Of a DNA stretch of 64,000 nucleotides, positions 36,263-43,748 are shown piece by piece; positions within the stretch are counted from its first letter, which is position 1, and each line of letters opens with the position of its first letter. The DNA comes from Hephaestia caeni. Lineage in GTDB: Bacteria; Pseudomonadota; Alphaproteobacteria; Sphingomonadales; Sphingomonadaceae. The translations under genes and the position numbers were made by a program. The stretch lies in the NCBI RefSeq assembly GCF_003550065.1, contig NZ_QXDC01000002.1, positions 911,306-975,305 of the forward strand, in the 5' to 3' direction. The notes beneath the pieces are model-generated. The model was given only the letters and a program-made list of their open reading frames with translations. It was not told the origin of the DNA and did not search any database.

Positions 36263-38713
36263 GTGGAGCAAGCTCGAGCGATGAACCTGATCGCGCAAGG
36301 GACAAGCTTGTTGGCACAAGGTCGTATTGTCGACGCTCTACGAGCATTTGACGAGGCCATTGCCGCCGACCCCGAGAACGCAGAGGCGTTCGCGCACCGC
36401 GGCGATGCACTAACCGATCTCGGCCAGCCGGATCTGTCGATCGCGAGCTACGATAGAGCGATCGAGCTCGCACCGCGCCGCCCCGAATTTCATGACTACC
36501 GCGGCATCGCATGCGCCCGCCTGGGGCATCTGGATGAGGCACTTGCAAGCCTCGATCGCGCCCTCGCCATCGATCCGGCCAATCTGAATGCCATGAACAA
36601 TCGAGCTAATGTGCTCAAGCTGATGAAACGCCCGCAGGAAGCCCTGGAACAGATCGACCAAGTGCTCTCAAAAATGCCAGAATTCGCCGCAGCGCATAAT
36701 AATCGGGGAAACATGCTGATCGAACTCGAACGCTATGAAGAAGCGATTGTGAGTTTCGATCGCGCGATCGAGTTGGCACCTGACCAAAGCGACGTGACAG
36801 CAAATCGTCTGATCGCAGTCATTCGCTCGGGTTCCACAGAAGAGGTTGCAAAGGCCTGCCTCGAAATTCTCGCGACCCAGCCCGACCACATCACCGCCTT
36901 ACTGACCTTCGCGGAAATTCTCAACAACCAAGGCCGGGGCAGCGATGCCATTGAATATTTCACACGCGTTCTGAAAAGTCAGCCAGATCATATCGATGCG
37001 TTGTTCGAACTTGGCCTCGTTCTAGCCGCTCAGAGACGCTTTGACGACGCAATTCATTGCTTTCAACGCGTCCTGACATTGGACAATAAAAATGTTCACG
37101 CTCTTATTAATCTAGGCGCAGCATTTGCCGAGATTAGGAAACCTAGCGAAGCCTTTGCATGTTATGATCGAGCAATCGTGCTCGAACCGACAATATCGAC
37201 GGGTTACTATAACCGTGGATGGCTTCTATGGGAGCTACGCGAGTTTGAACAAGCAATTGAAAATATTGAACAAGCGCTTAGCCTTAATAGAGAAGAGCCG
37301 CAGGCACTTGAGACTTGTTTAAATCTGACACTTCAACTCGGAAGATGGGAAAAATTTCCAACCTATTTGGCCGAACTTACGCAGCGTATTGAGACCCGAT
37401 CCGGGCTGGTGCCACCATTTCCAATCGCAACCTCAACCGATGATCCAGCCCTTCAAAAGAAGTGCGCCGCGAACTACGCCGCAATCTTTCCAATCGCCGA
37501 AAATGAGTTCGGCCGCCCCTTAACGCCGCACAGCGAGCGCATCCGGGTCGGATATTTCTCGACCGATTTCTACGAGCACGCCACATTGTATCTCCTGCTG
37601 GAGGCTCTGGAAGCCCATGATAGGGATAGGTTCGAATTTGTCGGCTTCTCATTCGGTCGAACCACCAATGATGCCTGGCACCAACGCGCGCAGACGGCCT
37701 TCGAACACTTCATTGACATCCGGGGAATGACTGACGGCGAAGCCTTCCAACTCGCTCGCAAATGGAACCTCGACATCGCCGTAGATCTGAAAGGGTATAC
37801 CGCCGGCTTCCGCTGCAACCTCTTTGCGAACCGTGTTGCCCCCGTGCAGGTCAATTACCTTGGCTATCCAGGTACGATGGGGGCCAAATGGATGGACTAT
37901 CTGATCGCCGATCACACGCTCATTCCAGAACCGAGCCAGCAATTTTACTCCGAGAAAATTGTATACCTTCCGGGCAGCTACCAGCCGAATTCTCGGCCCT
38001 CTGAGATCCCCAGGCGGACTACACGCCATGATCACGGCCTACCCGACAACCGGTTTGTCTATAGTTGCTTCAACAACTTCTACAAAACGTCGCCTGAAAC
38101 ATTCTCTGTCTGGATGAGAATTCTCGCCAAGAACGAAGATAGCGTCTTATGGCTCTGGGTCGACAACGAGACCGCCCGCCAAAACCTTCGGCAAGAAGCA
38201 GCACGGCGTGGCGTCAACAGTGAGCGACTCATATTCGCTTCTCGCGCTGGCCACAGTGAGCACCTCGAGCGAATCCGCCACGCGGACCTCTTCCTCGACA
38301 CACTGCCCTGCAACGCGCACACGACTGCGAGCGACGCCTTGCGAATGGGGCTTCCTCTGCTAACGTGCCCCGGCCGTTCCTTTGCCGCAAGGGTTGCCGC
38401 AAGCCTCCTGACGGCGCTGAACCTAACCGAACTGATCGCGCACGATTTGGAAGAATATGAGCAGAAAGCCGTCTCGCTCGCCAAGAACCCCGCGGGCATG
38501 GCCACCCTGAAGGCAAAGCTAGAATACCAGATAGAGCACAGTTCGCTCTTTGATCCGGTGGACGCGGCTCGTAAACTCGAAGCAGCCTTCGCGCGCATGC
38601 ACGAGCGGCATCAAAATGGCCTGCCGCCCGATCACATCTATCTCTCTGAGCCCCCTAGCCCCCTGCCGCCGAACTACGGTACCAAGCCAATATCGGCGAC
38701 GATACGGCGGTAG
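36263..38713 (+). CDS. TPR plus GT41 glycosyltransferase (SPINDLY/OGT-like)
   Basis: 816 aa with a GTG start supported by GGAGGAG six bases upstream (ATG at 36281 is the alternative). Residues 1-370 are about ten TPR repeats (ALRAFDEAIAADPENAEAFA pattern). The rest is a GT41 catalytic region: RIRVGYFSTDFYEHATLYLL, QVNYLGYPGTMGAKWMDYLI, DRFVYSCFNNFYKTSPETF, FASRAGHSEHLERIRHADLFLDT and PCNAHTTASDALRMGLPLLT. It is a cytoplasmic O- (or N-) linked sugar transferase using a UDP-sugar. By analogy with HMW1C, a GT41 enzyme that glycosylates an HMW1 TpsA in Haemophilus, it may act on the giant TpsA before export (inference). Confidence 0.88.
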   Translation: MEQARAMNLIAQGTSLLAQGRIVDALRAFDEAIAADPENAEAFAHRGDALTDLGQPDLSIASYDRAIELAPRRPEFHDYRGIACARLGHLDEALASLDRALAIDPANLNAMNNRANVLKLMKRPQEALEQIDQVLSKMPEFAAAHNNRGNMLIELERYEEAIVSFDRAIELAPDQSDVTANRLIAVIRSGSTEEVAKACLEILATQPDHITALLTFAEILNNQGRGSDAIEYFTRVLKSQPDHIDALFELGLVLAAQRRFDDAIHCFQRVLTLDNKNVHALINLGAAFAEIRKPSEAFACYDRAIVLEPTISTGYYNRGWLLWELREFEQAIENIEQALSLNREEPQALETCLNLTLQLGRWEKFPTYLAELTQRIETRSGLVPPFPIATSTDDPALQKKCAANYAAIFPIAENEFGRPLTPHSERIRVGYFSTDFYEHATLYLLLEALEAHDRDRFEFVGFSFGRTTNDAWHQRAQTAFEHFIDIRGMTDGEAFQLARKWNLDIAVDLKGYTAGFRCNLFANRVAPVQVNYLGYPGTMGAKWMDYLIADHTLIPEPSQQFYSEKIVYLPGSYQPNSRPSEIPRRTTRHDHGLPDNRFVYSCFNNFYKTSPETFSVWMRILAKNEDSVLWLWVDNETARQNLRQEAARRGVNSERLIFASRAGHSEHLERIRHADLFLDTLPCNAHTTASDALRMGLPLLTCPGRSFAARVAASLLTALNLTELIAHDLEEYEQKAVSLAKNPAGMATLKAKLEYQIEHSSLFDPVDAARKLEAAFARMHERHQNGLPPDHIYLSEPPSPLPPNYGTKPISATIRR

Positions 38714-39039
38714 CCGATCTGGAAATCAGTGCTGCGGAGATCGCAGCGCGTGGGCACTTCGCCGATCCCATTTAGACGCTCCTTCAGAGTGCTCGCGGAT
38801 CGAAAGGTCAGCCTGCGCGAACCCTGAAAGTGCGTCCACTCGCCTGTTCGAGGATGACAGCCTTGCCTCGGCGCCACGGACGCGACCTTAAACTTCCCGA
38901 ATCGATTGATCGCGACATTCTCGCCAGTGACCGCCGCACGTTCGATGATGGCAAATACCGCCTCGACCGCCCTATAGGCTTCAGCCCTCGTCAGATAGCT
39001 ACGCGCTGCAACGCGCTCGACGAACTCATTGGTGTTCAT
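38674..39039 (-). CDS. HU/IHF-family DNA-binding protein with C-terminal tail
   Basis: 121 aa from the ATG at 39039. HU fold: MNTNEFVERVAARSYLTRAE, AINRFGKFKVASVAPRQG, RLTFRSASTLKERLNG. The usual GRNP of the DNA-intercalating arm reads GCHP, keeping the proline. HU proteins end near residue 90; here about 35 extra residues follow. The 3' end overlaps the glycosyltransferase 3' end by 40 bases in convergent orientation. Probably an accessory nucleoid protein acting on local promoters rather than the housekeeping HU. Confidence 0.78.
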   Translation of the reverse strand: MNTNEFVERVAARSYLTRAEAYRAVEAVFAIIERAAVTGENVAINRFGKFKVASVAPRQGCHPRTGEWTHFQGSRRLTFRSASTLKERLNGIGEVPTRCDLRSTDFQIGYRRIVADIGLVP

Positions 39040-39148
39040 GGCCTCAAGCTCTTTTTTCCACGTCAGGAAAGGTTTCGAACGAGGCGCCCGCATCACCCGG
39101 AGGCGTGCGGCACCTCCAAGAAAGCTGTTCCTTACGCCCGCGTAACGC

Positions 39149-39853
39149 TCACGCTACCGGCTCGAGCCGGTCTCCTCCCGGAGGGTCACAGCGGAACAAC
39201 CCCCTGCTCGCCGCAATAGCGACGGCGTTCACCTTGCTCGTCGCCCCGAGCTTGTCGAAAATATTGCGCAAGTGGAACTCCACCGTGCGCCCGGCAATGT
39301 TAAGCTCCCGCGCGGTCGCCACCACTGTCATGCCCTCAGCGGCCAAGCGCAGACACTCCATTTCGCGCGATGTCGGTGCTGCACTACGGCCCGCCCGAAT
39401 CGCGCCGAGCGCCGCTACATGAACATCCGTTGCCGCCCAGGAAAGCGAAGGACCATGTTCGCTTACCACCCGCCGTGCTGCGTCAATCCCAGTACCGATC
39501 AGGGCAACAAGCCCTGGCCCATTCACATGATCCTGAACCGGCACGGCGATCCCCACATGCTCGGTCTCGGGGCGCCGGGAAAAGCGAACCTCACTGCTCG
39601 ACCAAGCGAAGGGGCGATGCGCGACCAGCGCCTGCATCACCAGGGTACTGCCGGCAATGAGATCGACATACTGCCGTCGCGCAATCGGTGTAGACGCGAT
39701 CGACCGGACCACACCGCCGCGCGCGTGGCCGAAATGCAGATAGACGCCACTGTACAGGCCATACGAGTCAGCCAATTTGAGTAGCGATACTCCAATGGCG
39801 GCTTCCTCTTCAGGCAGGCCGCTACGGCGTTCGAAGGGAAGGATGACCGCCAT
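39149..39853 (-). CDS. LuxR-type regulator, copy 2
   Basis: 234 aa. Ligand-domain signatures (SGVYLHFGHARGG, HVGIAVPVQDHVNGPGLVALIG) and LuxR HTH (PTSREMECLRLAAEGMTVVATARELNIAGRTVEFHLRNIFDKLGA). Paralogue of the proteins at 34163 and 42647, again without a luxI neighbour. It is read leftwards between the HU-like gene and the second tonB. Weak ribosome-binding site, so the start is not certain. Confidence 0.82.
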   Translation of the reverse strand: MAVILPFERRSGLPEEEAAIGVSLLKLADSYGLYSGVYLHFGHARGGVVRSIASTPIARRQYVDLIAGSTLVMQALVAHRPFAWSSSEVRFSRRPETEHVGIAVPVQDHVNGPGLVALIGTGIDAARRVVSEHGPSLSWAATDVHVAALGAIRAGRSAAPTSREMECLRLAAEGMTVVATARELNIAGRTVEFHLRNIFDKLGATSKVNAVAIAASRGLFRCDPPGGDRLEPVA

Positions 39854-40191
39854 GATGCTTGCTCAGCCAACATCGAAGAGGACGAAAGCACGTCCCGATT
39901 CGCCCGCGGGCAGCCAACTTCCTTTCACGGAAAGACAGTGCGGGGACCACGGCAACTCGGCGATCCTCCAATCGCGCAACAAGAACCGACTGAAATTTTG
40001 GGCATCCAATGCAGGCATCGAAGAATCGCCTTTGTCACGCATGACTATCGACGACTCATTAACCTAGGGGCGTCACGCATCCGCTCGGGGAATCCCTAGC
40101 GGGATTCCGATGCTCCTGATGCATGTCACAAAGCAGACTAACAGAGTGGTATAGATAGCGACTAAACCGACTCTCTTTTATGTGAGTGCCC
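39854..40191. promoter_or_regulatory. Divergent region between LuxR copy 2 and the second tonB gene, with a palindrome
   Basis: 338 bases without a gene. At 40089-40108 is a perfect 8-bp inverted repeat GGAATCCC-TAGC-GGGATTCC, about 85 bases before the rightward gene: a possible operator or hairpin. A partial PhoB-box-like ATGTCACAAAGC stretch follows at about 40122 but is too weak to call. Confidence 0.45.
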
Positions 40192-40905
40192 ATGTCCAAT
40201 CCGAGCCGAATCGATATCATGGGCCTCACGGCCTCGTGTTTCGGGCACGTCGCTGTCGTCGGAGGCTTGATCTGGGCCAGCTCAAACACGACGCCCGCGT
40301 CCAAACCATCCCCTGAACCCAAAACCGTGATGGTCATTGACCTCGTTCCCTTGGACGGCATGGGCGACTCGGATCGATCTTCGAACCGACCCCGCGCAGG
40401 CGAGCCGGCTGCACAGTCCGGAATAGAGAAGACAAAGGCGCTCGCCGCTGCAGCTTCAGTCGGCCCTTCTATGAACACGGTGGCAGAGGCTGCCCCGTCA
40501 GCCAACGAGTCCGCAGCAATGGCATCGGAAGATGGCGGGGGGCTGGCCGCAGCGACCACAGCCGCCGATCTCGACGAGTACCAACGCCGTCTATACGAGG
40601 TGGTCGCCCGGCACAGCCGTTATCCGAGCGAAGCAAAGCGGCTCCGTCTGGCCGGCGTTACCTATCTCGCCTTCCGTCTCGATCGCCGCGGCAAAGTCCT
40701 CGAAAGCTGGGTGCAACGAAGCTCGGGCTCCGAGATGCTCGACAATGCTGCTCTGGCCGCCCTCGACCGTGCCCAGCCTCTTCCGCCGATTCCTCCGTCC
40801 CTTCCCGCACGCATGGATTTTGTAATCGAAATCGACTCGTCGCTACTGCAAGTTGCATTGCTAGGCGCCAATCAGAGGATGCAACCATCTTCCGCCCTAC
40901 CTTAA
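40192..40905 (+). CDS. TonB-like protein of the signalling cluster
   Basis: 237 aa from the ATG at 40192 (GTG at 40186 possible). N-terminal membrane helix (MGLTASCFGHVAVVGGLIWA), a Pro/Ala/Ser/Glu spacer to about residue 130 and a C-terminal TonB domain (LYEVVARHSRYPSEAKRLRL, VTYLAFRLDRRGKVLESWVQ, RSSGSEMLDNAALAALDRAQ). It directly precedes the ECF sigma gene and may energise or relay the surface signal through FecR or the STN-TonB protein. It is the third protein with a TonB C-terminal domain in the locus. Confidence 0.82.
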   Translation: MSNPSRIDIMGLTASCFGHVAVVGGLIWASSNTTPASKPSPEPKTVMVIDLVPLDGMGDSDRSSNRPRAGEPAAQSGIEKTKALAAAASVGPSMNTVAEAAPSANESAAMASEDGGGLAAATTAADLDEYQRRLYEVVARHSRYPSEAKRLRLAGVTYLAFRLDRRGKVLESWVQRSSGSEMLDNAALAALDRAQPLPPIPPSLPARMDFVIEIDSSLLQVALLGANQRMQPSSALP

Positions 40906-40954
40906 TCAGGCCCGACGAGCTCACCGCGTGACTGGCACCCCGCGCGAGGTCCTC

Positions 40955-41479
40955 ATGGCCTTGCTGATCTCAGCATATCCCGATCTGAAACGACGACTCG
41001 CTGGTCGCCTCGGCTCGGTCGATCTCGCCCAGGAAGCTCTCCACGACACCTACATGCGGCTTCGCCGCACCGAGATCGCCGACGAGGTCCGCAACCCGAA
41101 ATCCTACCTCATGTCGATGGCGCTAAACATCGCAAGCAATAGCGCGCGCGCCGAAAGGAAACATCTCTCGGCGGCCGAAGTTACTCTCATGATCGATCTC
41201 CCGGACGATGCGCCCGATCCGCTTCGACACGCCGAAGCAAGATCGGAACTTGCCGCCGTCGAACGAGCATTGCAGAAGCTTCCGCCGCGCCGTCGTGCCA
41301 TTATGAAACGCGTCTGGATCGAAGGCGCAACATACAAGGAACTCGCGTTGGAATACACCGTATCTGAGCGCACGATCCGTCACGAAGTGCTCCTGGCGAC
41401 GCGGCATCTGCACGAGGCGACGGAAGTTTTTTCAGTGGAAGCGTTGCAAGATCAGCTGTCCCAAGTGTCATCTAAGTAG
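40955..41479 (+). CDS. ECF sigma factor, FecI/VreI-like
   Basis: 174 aa from the ATG at 40955 (GAGG five bases upstream); a GTG at 40928 would add nine residues. Region 2 is seen in YPDLKRRLAGRLGSVDLAQEALHDTYMRL and NPKSYLMSMALNIASNSARAE; region 4 in LQKLPPRRRAIMKRVWIEGATYKELALEYTVSERTIRHEVLLATRHL. FecI-type ECF factors are released when a surface signal reaches the cognate FecR protein, whose gene follows here. Likely targets are the TPS block and the T2SS/DING genes, as for VreI and the hxc-pdt locus (inference). Confidence 0.9.
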   Translation: MALLISAYPDLKRRLAGRLGSVDLAQEALHDTYMRLRRTEIADEVRNPKSYLMSMALNIASNSARAERKHLSAAEVTLMIDLPDDAPDPLRHAEARSELAAVERALQKLPPRRRAIMKRVWIEGATYKELALEYTVSERTIRHEVLLATRHLHEATEVFSVEALQDQLSQVSSK

Positions 41480-41491
41480 AGGAGCGCAAGC

Positions 41492-41545
41492 ATGTCACGA
41501 TGTGCGGCGCTCATGTCCGAGCTATTGGCTGGCCTGTTAGGATGA
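41492..41545 (+). CDS. 17-codon leader ORF coupled to the anti-sigma gene
   Basis: A perfect AGGAG (41480-41484) stands seven bases before an ATG that opens MSRCAALMSELLAGLLG and ends in TGA overlapping the FecR-type ATG (ATGA). The anti-sigma start itself has only a poor ribosome-binding site, so ribosomes must arrive through this ORF. It probably acts as a translational coupler that tunes anti-sigma level; a functional peptide is less likely. Too short to judge by codon usage. Confidence 0.5.
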   Translation: MSRCAALMSELLAGLLG

Positions 41546-42537
41546 GCGGAACGACGAGATGGACCGATGCTGAGCTGGCGCGCCTCCGACTGGAGGGGCT
41601 CGACCATCTCAATCGTCTTCTGTCGGGTGACGCCACGCAGAAGGACGCGGCCGAAATCGCCGCATGGCGCGACCAAAGCCCTGCCCATGAGGCGGCCTTC
41701 CACTCAGCCCTGAAGCTTCGCCGCCTTGTCCGCATCGCCGAAGGCGTCGAGGAACCACAGAGCATCGAAACCGCCGACAATGTCGTTGATTTCGCGCAGG
41801 CCCGAAGTGGCCGCCTGTCAAGGCGCGCGTTCATAGGCGGCGCTGTTGCCGCCTCCGTCGCCGGCGGCGTTCTGATCGTCGGGCGATCCATGGACATGGT
41901 TCCGTCGATTGCGGAACTCAATGCGAAATACCGCACGGGCACCGGCGAACGCCTTGTCGTTCGTCTGGAGGACGGGGCTACCGTCGCGCTCAATACGCGC
42001 ACTGCCATCAATCTGCGTAGTGACCTGCCGATGCCTGCCGTCGAGCTGATCAGTGGCGAAGCCGTACTGACCAGTGGCCAATCCGGCAGCGCTGCCCTGG
42101 TCGCCGGCAAAGGCACCAGCATAGGCAAAAGTGGGCAGTTCAGCGCCCGCCACACTCCGCAGGAAACTTGCATCACCTGTCTCTCTGGAGAGGTTCAGGT
42201 CCATTGGTCGGGCGAACGGCGCCAGCTTCTCGCTTCCGAGGAAGTGCGGTACAATGACGACGGCATTGGCGCCGTCACCGCCCAGGTCAATACGGCCATC
42301 CTTACCGCATGGCAGTCCGGAACGCTGATCTTCCAGAACATGCCGATGCGTCAGGTCATCGACGAGATCAATCGCTACCGCCCGGGCCGGATCGTCCTCA
42401 CCAACAGCGCACTTGGCACGCGCCGGCTCAGCGGAACCTATCATATCGACCGGCTCGACGACTTCTTCAGCCAGGCGGAACTGGCCGTCGGTGCGACAAT
42501 CACCCGCTTGCCAGGTCGAGTGGTGATCTTGAGCTGA
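41542..42537 (+). CDS. FecR-type anti-sigma factor (VreR-like)
   Basis: 331 aa. N-terminal cytoplasmic sigma-binding domain of the DUF4880 type (LEGLDHLNRLLSGDATQKDAAEIAAWRDQSPAHEAAFHSA as pattern, residues 18-57), then a twin-arginine motif SRRAFIGG at 93-100 before the single membrane helix, a periplasmic FecR domain (TGTGERLVVRLEDGATVALNTRT) and a C-terminal STN-like end (MRQVIDEINRYRPGRIVL). It holds the ECF sigma factor until a signal from the STN-TonB protein causes its proteolysis. An in-frame ATG at 41500 exists but the coupled ATG at 41542 is preferred. Confidence 0.88.
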   Translation: MSGTTRWTDAELARLRLEGLDHLNRLLSGDATQKDAAEIAAWRDQSPAHEAAFHSALKLRRLVRIAEGVEEPQSIETADNVVDFAQARSGRLSRRAFIGGAVAASVAGGVLIVGRSMDMVPSIAELNAKYRTGTGERLVVRLEDGATVALNTRTAINLRSDLPMPAVELISGEAVLTSGQSGSAALVAGKGTSIGKSGQFSARHTPQETCITCLSGEVQVHWSGERRQLLASEEVRYNDDGIGAVTAQVNTAILTAWQSGTLIFQNMPMRQVIDEINRYRPGRIVLTNSALGTRRLSGTYHIDRLDDFFSQAELAVGATITRLPGRVVILS

Positions 42538-42556
42538 GAACAGAATATTGCAGTTA

Positions 42557-42584
42557 TGTTACATTGAGTCTTTGAAATGTAACA
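42557..42584. repeat. AT-rich inverted repeat upstream of LuxR copy 3
   Basis: Perfect 9-bp arms TGTTACATT / AATGTAACA with a 10-base loop, followed by CTTTTTC, 20 bases after the anti-sigma stop and 62 bases before the LuxR start. It could be a weak terminator of the signalling operon or an operator for a dimeric regulator. Confidence 0.5.
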
Positions 42585-42646
42585 ACTTTTTCTTGCCAGA
42601 ATGCCGCCTCCAAGTGTCCCTTAGAAGAGGAACTATTGGGGGTTTC

Positions 42647-43447
42647 ATGTTTGCCCACAAGCCGGCCAAGGAGCAGGATACCGGGAGCGCTGAAACCAGC
42701 GCCTTTTTGTTGCGCCCCACAGCCGGCCACCACCCGGATATCCTCAAGACCATAAAGAGCTGCCGAACCACGTCGGACCTGCGAGACTGCCTCTTGGCCT
42801 ATGCCCGACTCCTAGGCTTCTACGGTGCCCGCTATGTCCATATAGGAATCGTTTGCACAGCCTCCTCCGGAACGAACTCGCAACAGCCAATCCGCTTCTT
42901 CACGACCTCGCCGCACGACACGCCGGATGCCGATGACTGGCTCGCCCGAGATCCGTGTGCGGTCCAGGCACGAACAGCCTTCGCCCCCTTTGCCTATTCG
43001 ACGCGAACCTTGACCGGCATCGACCCGATCCAGCGCATCTGGCTCGAGAATGAGCGAATGCGCGGCGTCGCCGCCGGTATTGCCCTGCCCGTCCAGGACA
43101 GTGCGCATGGACCAGCCTACATTAGCATGTTCGGAAACGATGAGGCTGGTTCACGAAACCTCGTCGAGCTCTACGCACCGGAACTGGCATTCACCGCGGC
43201 TCATTTTCACGCCAAAGCAAAGCAGCTCGTATCGGTTGCAGACTGGGTGCCCCGGCTGTCGAAGCGCGAGATCCAATGCCTCCGCCTGGCCGCCGTGGGC
43301 AAGACCATCGCGCAAAGCGGGAAAGACCTCGGCATTTCGGAGAGGACAGTCGAGTATCACTTGCGCAACGCGTCAGACAAGCTGGGCGCACCCTCGAAAC
43401 TTCGCGCCGTCGTGCTCGCGCTCGCACAAGGGCTTGCCGAATTCTGA
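42647..43447 (+). CDS. LuxR-type regulator, copy 3
   Basis: 266 aa from the ATG at 42647, which has a GGGGG tract four bases upstream. Ligand domain (FYGARYVHIGI, GVAAGIALPVQDSAHGPAYISMFG) and LuxR HTH (LSKREIQCLRLAAVGKTIAQSGKDLGISERTVEYHLRNASDKLGA). It has the same length as copy 1. It follows the sigma/anti-sigma pair in the same direction but after an inverted repeat. No luxI in the window. Confidence 0.83.
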   Translation: MFAHKPAKEQDTGSAETSAFLLRPTAGHHPDILKTIKSCRTTSDLRDCLLAYARLLGFYGARYVHIGIVCTASSGTNSQQPIRFFTTSPHDTPDADDWLARDPCAVQARTAFAPFAYSTRTLTGIDPIQRIWLENERMRGVAAGIALPVQDSAHGPAYISMFGNDEAGSRNLVELYAPELAFTAAHFHAKAKQLVSVADWVPRLSKREIQCLRLAAVGKTIAQSGKDLGISERTVEYHLRNASDKLGAPSKLRAVVLALAQGLAEF

Positions 43448-43748
43448 CGTGGCGCCTGCCCGATACCTACCGGCCCGTCTCTGCGCCGACGATGCTTCCT
43501 ATCAATACTAACCAAGTCCAGCAGCACTATTCGAGTAAGCGAAAGCGACCGATGGTCGGCCTATCTGTCGCGACCCGTCACTCGTTTACGCATTTCCATA
43601 CGTCGCCAATTAGACGGATACTCATTGATAACAGGGAGTTTTAATGGAGAACGATAGAACTGAACCATATCGGCACCAATTTTTTTCTAGGCATCCGCCG
43701 AATATCGGTTCAGCTTCGCTGCTCCATTGATTTGAAGGGGGCAATGAG
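43448..43748. promoter_or_regulatory. Promoter region of the caspase operon
   Basis: 301 bases, AT-richer than the flanks. It contains one 28-codon ORF with a good ribosome-binding site (listed separately) and AAGGGGG before the lipoprotein ATG. No clear -35/-10 pair could be chosen by eye. Confidence 0.4.
43644..43730 (+). CDS. 28-aa short ORF upstream of the caspase operon
   Basis: AGGGAG five bases before ATG, then MENDRTEPYRHQFFSRHPP and nine more residues to a TGA 18 bases before the lipoprotein start. The strong ribosome-binding site in an otherwise non-coding AT-rich stretch suggests translation. The peptide is basic and polar with no known motif; a leader role is possible. Confidence 0.35.
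   Translation: MENDRTEPYRHQFFSRHPPNIGSASLLH

Noticed and set aside
40122..40139. Third PhoB box upstream of the second tonB
   Set aside because: Only about 11 of 18 positions match and the second half-site is poor.
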